Assembly (NCBI GenBank): GCA_028564925.1
Contig: CM053029.1
Location: forward strand, 31,034,025-31,098,024
DNA from: Lithobates sylvaticus
Taxonomy: Eukaryota > Chordata > Amphibia > Anura > Ranidae
Reading direction: 5' to 3'
DNA: 64,000 bases
The translations under genes were made by a program, and so were the position numbers. Below are positions 57,166 through 64,000 of the stretch, piece by piece. The notes beneath the pieces are model-generated. The model ran no database searches, was not told the origin of the DNA, and worked only from the letters and a program-made list of their open reading frames with translations. Each line of letters opens with the position of its first letter. The first letter of the stretch is position 1.

Positions 57166-58005
57166 GAATCAGCATCTTATTTCAATGTTATACCTTACTG
57201 GATTTATTGCAATATGTTTCCATTTCAAATTCAAATTCATTTTTTCATTTGAATTTAAATCCATTTTCGAATTTGAATACATTTTCAAATTTGAATTCAA
57301 GTACATTTTTCAAATCCATGTTTAAAAAATTAAGCTTTGGATTTGTTGAAATTCATTGATATTGTGATTCAGAAATTCAGATACATTTAAATCTCCAAAA
57401 AACAAAAATGTTGTCTGAATTTCGATTTGTAATGAAATGGTGTCTTTGTAAAACAAACACCAAGTTCCTTAAGCGATCGAAGCTGTCAGTCATATTTGTG
57501 GATGTCAAAGCACGAGAAGGTGTTGAATGGACTAAAACCCAGTGCAGTTGCCAAACACTGGAAAAATGGATAACAGGAAACAAAAAACAACAAAGCAGCG
57601 CTCTATGGGTGAAAGTTGAAAAGTACATATAAAACTTGAGCTAAATAAAAACATATTTATTGCACTGTAGAAAAAGTGAACCAATAACTGCAGAAAACTG
57701 TGGATACTTGAGAAATCTGCAGGAGTTAGTCATAAAAGCATAATATAATAATAAGATAATGAAAGCAATTACGGTACCACAATGACATCCAGGTGGGGGA
57801 AGGGTTAACATCATTCAAGTGGCTTGCTGGTCAGACATGGAGAGTGGATGCCATAAGCCATGTGAAGAATGATGGCAGCCCGGCGGGAGGAAGGTGATGA
57901 TCAGCCCGCTGCCCACAAGTTGGTTGTCAAGCTCCGTTGGCATCCAGGATGGGAACAGCAATGGCGAAGGGACACTATGCTGGCTGCTGTAAGGTCCTTG
58001 AGCAG
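57166..58005. other. Intronic DNA with an AATTTGAAT-rich part
   Basis: 57220-57330 is rich in CAAATTTGAATT words, probably an old AT-rich MITE. The rest is unclassified; short frames on both strands at 57377-57632 match no family I know. Confidence 0.4.
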
Positions 58006-58013
58006 GTAACGGG

Positions 58014-58830
58014 TAGACATGTGCACAATAGAAAAATTTGTTTTGTTTTGTTTCATTTCTGTTCGTTTCCATTGATTCGTAACGATTCGTAATTTCGTAA
58101 GTCGTCGGTGTTCGTATTCGTAACGATTCGTATTTTCGTAAGAGTTATTTTTTCGTTGATTCGTTTTTCCGTTAGTCTAATTTTTGTTTATTCGTATTTT
58201 CGTATTTTCGTTATATTTTGTATTCGGACGCATTCGTATTTTCGTAGATTTAGTTACATTCGTACATTCGTAAGATTGATTTATTCGTACTTTCGTAACA
58301 TTGTTTTCATAGATTCGTAATCGGAGCATAATTCATAATTTTATGTAATGTGTATGCTATTACATGTTTAAGAAACAAAGAACTTCTCTCTCACAAGTCA
58401 GAACTTAACTCAAAAATCCACCACGTTTATCAACTAACAAAAAAAAGTTACGAATTTACGAATCCATTCGAAGCGCGTTAAGCAGCGCCATTGTAAGAGA
58501 AACGGAAAATTACGAATCAACCAACAAAAAAAAAAAGTTACGAATGTACGAATTTTTTCGTTCATTTTGATTTTCGTTATTTTTTAATCTTTGTTCGGTA
58601 TTTTCGTTGTTTCTGTTTTCGTTTTTCGGATTTTCATTCTTTCGTAGTTTCGTTGTTTCTAATTTAATTATTTCGTATTTTCGTTGTTTTTCATATTCGT
58701 TCGTTTCGATAGTTCGTTATTCGCTAGAATTTTTAGTAAACCATTCGTTCATTCGTACGATAACGAATGAACGAATATAACGAATTTGAACGGAAAACGA
58801 ATTCGTAACTTAACGAATTGCACATGTCTA
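58014..58830 (-). mobile_element. AT-rich hAT element, copy 11
   Basis: Exact 8-base flanks GTAACGGG; ends TAGACATGTGC and GCACATGTCTA. About 70 unrelated bases at 58370-58438 look like a small insertion or replacement. Confidence 0.92.
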
Positions 58831-58896
58831 GTAACGGGAAGGAACCAAACTTGGCTGCAGGCAGTGTGGTGTAACATGTGGTGTGGTGTAACATCC

Positions 58897-59260
58897 ATAG
58901 CTCCCAACTGTCCCTGATTTTGAGGGAATATCCCTGATTTGGAGAAATGTCCCTCTGTCCCTCTTTCGTCCTCATTTGTCCCTCATTTTGGTCTGATCTA
59001 TATAGTTTGAAAAAACATGCATTTTTATATACATCAAAAAGTGTTTTTCCAGTGCTAAACCTTTCATCTGATTTCTAAATTGCTGCATTTGTAATTTCCA
59101 AAAGTCAATATAAAGGAATAGTAGTGGTAAAAAAAAAGCACTTGTGGGTTTAACCAATCTTGTTTTTTTGTAAAATTCCCCTTTAAGGGGTGTGTCCTAT
59201 ACCTGCATACTTTTGCTGATAGGAGTCCCTCATTCCCATCTCAAAAAGTTGGGAGGTGTG
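58897..59260. mobile_element. CTCCCAACT-type MITE
   Basis: Ends ATAGCTCCCAACTGTCCCTG and AGTTGGGAGGTGTG, with 8-base flanks TAACATCC (58889-58896, 59261-59268), consistent with hAT. 364 bases, non-coding. Confidence 0.82.
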
Positions 59261-59268
59261 TAACATCC

Positions 59269-59530
59269 GCTGTTGGAAGATGGAGTCGGGGGAAGCCAAG
59301 CAAGGCCACTGAAAGCAGGCACACTGGGTGGTGTCAGTGCTGCGCCGGAAACAAAGGAAATAGGAAACCTGTGTGGGTTGGTGGACTGCAAGCTCTAGGT
59401 TGCTGTTACTACATGTCTCGCACACATTCACTTCTTCAAAGCCCTTCATGAAGACTGGTTATTGCCTATGTTTTGGGGCAGACCAGTTGTCCACTCTGTC
59501 GTTCATTTTGATGCTTACTGTATGTCTACC
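59269..59530. other. Intronic DNA
   Basis: Appears unique; no coding evidence. Confidence 0.4.
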
Positions 59531-59532
59531 TA

Positions 59533-59924
59533 ATTCCCTGTACACACGACCGGACTTTCCGGAAGAAAAGGTCAGACGGAATCATTCTGTCGGACTTTCC
59601 GATCCTGTGTGGGCTTCATCAGACTTTTTCTTTCTAAAATTCTGACGGACCTAGAAATAGAACATGTTTCAAATCTTTCTGCCGGAACCAGTTCCTATCG
59701 AGAAAACAGCTCGTATGTATGCTGTTCCGACAGACCAAAAACGACGCAAGGGCAGCTATTGGCTACTGAACTCCCTTTTTTTCTAATCCCATCGTACGCC
59801 ATCGCATTCTAAATGATCGGACTTTGGTGTGATCGTGTGTAGGCAAGTCCATTTCGGCGGAACTCCGTTGAAAAGTCCTTCGGAGTTCAGTCCGACGAGA
59901 AGTCCGCTCGTGTGTACGCGGCAT
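59533..59924. mobile_element. ATGCCNCGTACACAC-type element
   Basis: Left ATTCCCTGTACACACGACCG, right CTCGTGTGTACGCGGCAT, TA on both sides. Same group as 21317-22568. Confidence 0.75.
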
Positions 59925-59926
59925 TA

Positions 59927-60483
59927 TATTTTAATGTATTGAACTTTGCACAACTGACCCATATGGGTTGAATTGTTTATTTTGGATATCTGTTTTTCGG
60001 TCAATCTTAAAGCCTGGTGGAAAACTACACTGTTTTGGTGCTCCAACTTTGATGACCCCAGCTGCCCTTCTAATTGATGATCACTGATAATAGGAAAATG
60101 TAATGGCATCCCATTTTGTTATTAAAATACTGTGAGCTTTGAAGTCTGCATGCTTAACTTTTTTTTTTTTTTATATATAAAAATTTAACGCAAATTTCTT
60201 TGGGGAATTGTGGGAATATTGTAGATATAAATGTCCCTTTCCCCTCTCCTAACGTGTTTGCCTCAATGGCAGGACCCTGACAGAGGGTGAAACATGTCAG
60301 TGAATGAGCAAATTTTGGAGGGAGATGCCACAAACATGGTTTATTGAACAGAGAGATTACTTTTATTGGTTTAAAATGAATTCCCGCACTACAAATGTTA
60401 GGCAGTATGCAATTAAAGCATTTTTTTGTTAGCTATCACCACGGTCATCTCACACTGATCCTTGTGTTCTATGTGTTCTTCAG
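59927..60483 (+). other. 3' part of intron 2 with splice acceptor
   Basis: No gene before the TGTGTTCTTCAG acceptor. 60276-60300 (CCTGACAGAGGGTGAAACAT) may be a decayed hammerhead-type element end. Confidence 0.45.
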
Positions 60484-60594
60484 ATGACGATCCCATCACC
60501 TCCAATCACAGAGGCCATTGCGATTTGTGATGACGGCATAGCAGAACTGATATTAGCATTTCCAGAAGGAGATCTTAGCCTGGTGTTCATAGAG
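60484..60594 (+). CDS. CD68: CD68-like exon 3: LAMP-domain segment
   Basis: Thirty-seven in-frame codons follow a TTCTTCAG acceptor and precede a GTATGG donor; the other two phases hit stops, so only the phase-0 junction with exon 2 works. The peptide starts MTIPSPPITEAIAIC and ends LAFPEGDLSLVFIE. It aligns without gaps to the CD68 segment ISVLNPNKTKVQGSC...LSFPYGHLSFGFMQ (from memory), sharing the Pro, Thr, Cys, LxL, FP, G, LS and F positions. Cys126 would pair with Cys93 of exon 2 in the LAMP disulphide. DC-LAMP (LAMP3) has a related domain, but the FPxGxLSxxF match and the CPKK/Thr stalk favour CD68. The exons for the second half of the domain, the transmembrane helix and the tail were not found before 64000. 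Confidence 0.78.
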
Positions 60595-60918
60595 GTATGG
60601 AGGACACAGACTGGGGGTGGGGTGTAATGGATAGATGGGACATGAAGAGTAAAAGATTCTAAAGAATTACAGGATGTCCATTGGGTACAGGGGTGATGAC
60701 AGGTCAATATCGGGAAAATACATTTATAATAAGAGGGGCTAACTGATCTCGAGATATCAGACAATAGGAGATAGACAGTTCGGAGTTTTGTGTTAGTTTT
60801 GCCAGTAGGAGAGAGGGTAGGTGTCTTTGCGATACTATTGCTCTTTCTATGTGTACCCATAATTTATCAGTTTCTTGGCCAAACCAAGCTTTCGTCTGAT
60901 CAAGAAGAGCGGCATAGT
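60595..60918 (+). other. 5' end of intron 3
   Basis: Starts GTATGG. No further exon recognised. Confidence 0.45.
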
Positions 60919-61554
60919 AGTGTAACGAGCCCCTGCTCACTCGGTTCCACTGTCCCGACACTCCTCTGCGGTGATTGAATCAGATTGCAGATCGCAACGT
61001 CTGATGGTTCGGTCATACCATGCTCCGGGATTCGAACTACAGCTATGTGCCGTTCGAATCCAGTTGTGATAGCTCAGAATAAACACCAGGCAGGATGTAT
61101 GTAAGTTCAAACAGGAATCTCACATTTATTAGATGCATACAACACTATTTTAGACATGTTTGAACACCCCACCCCAACAACCACTTTCCTATTGGTCAAT
61201 TGGAAAGTAAACTCTAGTCTTCACTCAGGTCCTCTTGGCCATGCAAATGTGGACCTGAAACAGGGTCAGCAGGGATTGGTCCGATGGCTTGAATAGGAGG
61301 ACTGATATGTGTAATGACACAAAGCAGCCCCAGGGGGTAATTAAAGTACATAAACAAATGGTCAAACACAGAACAATGCATTCCTTCCAGACCACAGAGC
61401 TGTCTGGAGGGCGTTAGCCTTAAGACAGGGTGGAAGACCCACCACTGAGTAATATAATTAAAGGAGAAATACTTCAGTATTCCAAGGTTCATGACAAGTA
61501 GTATATGCGTATGTTAGGAAACCCAGCTCCTCCTATCTGACGTTGTTTAAAAAG
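60919..61554. other. Unclassified repeat-like block
   Basis: Begins TGTAACGAGCCCC, has a perfect inverted pair GGATTCGAAC/GTTCGAATCC at 61019-61052 and an AATAAA at 61079. Could be part of an LTR-type fossil; the limits are not clear. Confidence 0.35.
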
Positions 61555-61985
61555 AAGGTAAGGCCGATTTAAAAAAAAAAAAAAAAAACGGAACCTGCAA
61601 GGCAAAGGCATAATGAGCTAGTATGCATAGCATACTAGCTCATTATGAATGACTTACCTGAGAACGAAGCCCCCGAAGCAGTCCTCATCCACGATCTTCT
61701 GCGCCGCCATCAAACCCGGAGTGACTTCCGGGGCTTGCCGCTCCATCGCTATCATTCGCTAGGGCGGCGATTACGTCACTCCCGCGCATGCGCACAAGAT
61801 CAGCATATCGCCGTTATCTCGGCATGCGCAGTGCACCTGCGCGCCGCTGTCTACGGCGCATGCACCGTAGATAGCGGTGCCTTTTCTTTTCTAAATATCT
61901 CCTAAACCATGTAGGTTTAGGAGATATTTATTGGACCTACAGGTAAGCCTTAATCTAGGCTTACCTGTAGGTCAAAGTGGTTTGT
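61555..61985. mobile_element. Hairpin-rich element (AGGTTTAGGAGATATTT)
   Basis: Successive palindromes: ATGAGCTAGTATGC/GCATACTAGCTCAT (61614-61645), AAATATCTCCTAAACC and its inverse (61893-61930), GACCTACAGGTAAGCC and its inverse (61934-61974). No protein and no clear target duplication. Confidence 0.6.
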
Positions 61986-62881
61986 AAGGGTTTAGTAAAA
62001 GAGAAAAGGATAGTTTAGCCATTTTGCCTTTCCACAAGAACTTCCTAAACAATAGTTGTGGGGAAGAGGCCCTTGTCCTCATCAACATGGGGACAAGGTG
62101 CTTTAGGGGTCTTAGACCCCCAAAGCATCCTCCCAATGTTGAGGGCATGTGGCCTGGTACGGTTCAGGCGGGAGGGGGGGCCGCTCTCGCCCCCCCCCCT
62201 CTTTTTCCTGCGGCCTGCCAGGTTGCGTGCTCGCATAAGGGTCTGGTATGGATTTTGAGGGGGACCCCACGCCGTTTTATTTTTTTTGGTTTTTTTTGGC
62301 TGGGGTTCCCCTTAATATCCATCCCAGACCTGAAGGGCCTGGTTATTGAATTTGGGGGGGACCCCTACGCTTTTTTTTTTTTCATTATCAATGACTTTTT
62401 TTATGAATGAGTTTCAATGAATGACTGTTCTCTGTATTACGGGAGCCGTCAATACACATTAGCCGCAAGTGATTTTAAATAGCTTTTTTACTTGCAAAAA
62501 TGACACTTTGCACAGAGACAGTTCTAAACATGGGAAACATGCGCCCCTTCACAGGCATACTATAGACACCCCCCAGGTACGAAATTTAAAGGAATATTAC
62601 ACTTTTATTGTTTCAATTTAAGCATTATTAAAATCACTGCTCCTGAAAAAACGGCCGTTTTTAAAACTTTTTTTTGCATTGATACATTTCCCCTGGGGCA
62701 GGACCCGGGTCCCCAAACACTTTTTATGACATTAACATGCATATTAGCCTTTAAAATTAGCACTTTAATTTTGAACGTTCGCATCCATTATAACTAATAG
62801 GGTTCTAAAGCTCGCACGGACTTTAGGTCCGTTCGCGGGTTCTGGTGCGAGCCGAACGGGGGGGTGTTCGGCTCATCCCTA
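61986..62881 (-). mobile_element. GAGCC-type hAT-like element, right end
   Basis: Ends GTGTTCGGCTCATCCCTA, the inverse of a TAGGGATGAGCCGAAC terminus. Contains TTGTCCTCATCAACATGGGG and GGGGCAGGACCCGGGTCC blocks. Shares sequence with 4557-5170 and 835-1070. Left boundary uncertain. Confidence 0.6.
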
Positions 62882-64000
62882 GTAGGCATCATAATCTTCT
62901 CGTCTTGAGGGAGCAGGCCCCATTTTTTGGTCAGTTGCAACCCCTCTTCGAAAGTTCTAACTGCGTAGGTGTGGCCATCTTTCATGATAAGCAGCTTAGT
63001 CGGTTTAGTCGGTCTCCATGATTAGGAGAGTTGACTGTTACGAAGTAATTTGTTTAGGAGGTACTAATTTTTTGGACCCGGTCCACGACAACTTCTCTAT
63101 CAGGGGTGCCAGGTAGAAGTTCAGTTATCAGTCGTTGTACAAATTGCCGAAGTTCAAAAGGGGGGCACGGATTCTGCCACCCCGCATAATTTGAGGTTGT
63201 TTTTACGGGACCTGTCCGCCAAGTCTGCCATCTTGTTTTTTAATATCTCTAGCTCTTCATCTTTTTCATAATATGCATCTACTAGTTTGTTGTGAGCTGA
63301 TGCAAATTCAGCCATTTTATTTTCAACATGGTTAGCCCGGCCCTCCCACCTATGCAATTTCTGATTTAATTTGTGTGACACATTCCATTAGATCTTTTAT
63401 GCATAGAACCCTGCAGGGACACCAACATCTCTTTCATTGTGGTGTCACTGAATGGCTGCCCATTTGTAGGGAAGTCCAGGATCTGATCAAAAAATTCAGC
63501 TGTGCTGTCCTGTGAAGTGTCCCCCCCCCCCTTCTCTCACCTGCATAGGCGTGTACTGCAGAGCGCTTCTGGTCTTCTGAGGGCTGTTCAGCGGGGTATT
63601 GCCCAATGCCCAGGGAAGAATGGCTGCTATTGCTGGTAGAGAGGGAACCAGACTGCTGTTTACTATGTCCGCCACTTCAGTTGCTCAGGGAGCCACACTG
63701 CTGTGCTGGAGCTTGGGAGAGCTCTTGAGAGCATTGTGTGCTCGCTGACAGAAAGAAGTCTGTCAGCATGCGAGGTCCATCTCTGGATTTCTTTCTCTTG
63801 CCCATGGCAGCTGGTTCAGTCTGCAGGGGGACTCAGGAAGCCAGATGGGATAGAATTTGCTGTCCCTCGTTGCTGATTTTAGGCTAGTGGAGCTGGGTAA
63901 TGCGGAGGGCTCCTCTCAAGCGGCCATCTCCTTCAGCGGCCAGACACGCCCCCCCTTTAATGGTGTCTTCAGTGTTGAGAAATACAGGCAGATACTTATC
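62882..64000 (-). mobile_element. L1/Tx1-like LINE, 5' UTR and ORF1, reverse
   Basis: Reading right to left: a GC-rich 5' UTR (AGCGGCCAGACACGCC and CGGCCATCTCC complements), ORF1 from 63805, then truncation at 62881 by the hAT-like element. It continues beyond the window on the right. Confidence 0.8.
62886..63805 (-). pseudogene. L1 ORF1p remnant
   Basis: Starts MGKRKKSRDGPRMLTDFF at 63805. The coiled coil appears as EGRANHVENKMAEFASAHNK and LEILKNKMADLADRSRKNNL with KLCGVAESV (63160-63380). The C-terminal block is IMKDGHTYAVRTFEEGLQLT (62900-62985). Stops and frame changes separate these blocks. A different copy from the one at 1361, judging by its sequence. Confidence 0.85.

Noticed and set aside
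57377-57632. Overlapping 74-83-codon frames on both strands
   Set aside because: No known motif, no splice signals, AT-rich surroundings; the length is expected by chance.
61019-61052. tRNA-like B-box words (GTTCGAATCC on both strands)
   Set aside because: They are two arms of a short inverted repeat; no A box at the right distance and no cloverleaf could be found.
60595-64000. A fourth CD68-like exon
   Set aside because: I searched for the next LAMP-domain segment between splice signals and saw no convincing match; the interval is repeats and a minus-strand LINE.

Overview
This window looks like intergenic and intronic DNA from a large, repeat-loaded amphibian genome, most likely a ranoid (true) frog. 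That is inferred from recollection of its repeat families: elements flanked by TTAA with CCACTTCCCGACC-type ends, TWA-flanked elements ending in ACACACGGTCGGA, AT-rich hAT elements ending in TAGACATGTGC, an L1/Tx1-like LINE, and several Tc1/mariner copies. There are no bacterial features. Nearly every long open frame is simple sequence or transposon arm, not a gene.

The one host gene I can support is on the + strand. Three exons with consensus splice sites and compatible phases read as a CD68 (macrosialin)-like member of the LAMP family. Exon 1 (14549-14633) encodes a signal peptide. Exon 2 (46545-46792) encodes a short Cys/Thr/Pro-rich mucin-like stretch and the start of the LAMP domain. Exon 3 (60484-60594) aligns without gaps, 37 residues, to my recollection of human CD68. 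The remaining exons lie beyond the window or are unrecognised. Intron 1 is 31.9 kb and intron 2 is 13.7 kb, although the mammalian gene is only a few kb, so most of this window is transposon-inflated intron.

Layout. 1-5.2 kb: end of a CCGTATATACTCGAG element, then an L1 fragment carrying two hAT insertions and abutting a third element. 5.6-10.8 kb: a palindromic MITE and a 2.5-kb tandem duplication with long GAAA arrays. 10.8-14.3 kb: TTAA elements. 14.3-14.6 kb: promoter-proximal region and exon 1. 15-21 kb: a head-to-tail chain of TWA-flanked elements, TTAA elements and a large palindrome. 21.2-25.5 kb: a hAT element containing two insertions, each of which itself contains another. 26-31.8 kb: two direct copies of a minisatellite-bearing segment around a Tc1/mariner-like element, which itself carries a solo LTR and a MITE. 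32-46 kb: TTAA elements, a Tc1 transposase relic, hAT copies and two possible hammerhead-ribozyme motifs. 46.5 kb: exon 2. 46.9-60.4 kb: intron 2, with L1 reverse-transcriptase remnants, an LTR-like block and more hAT/TWA/TTAA copies. 60.5 kb: exon 3. 60.6-64 kb: more repeats and the 5' end of a minus-strand L1.

Most insertions keep exact target-site duplications, so their relative order can be read: L1 first, then hAT and TWA elements, then second-level insertions. Family names rest on target-site length, terminal sequence and memory; no database search was possible.
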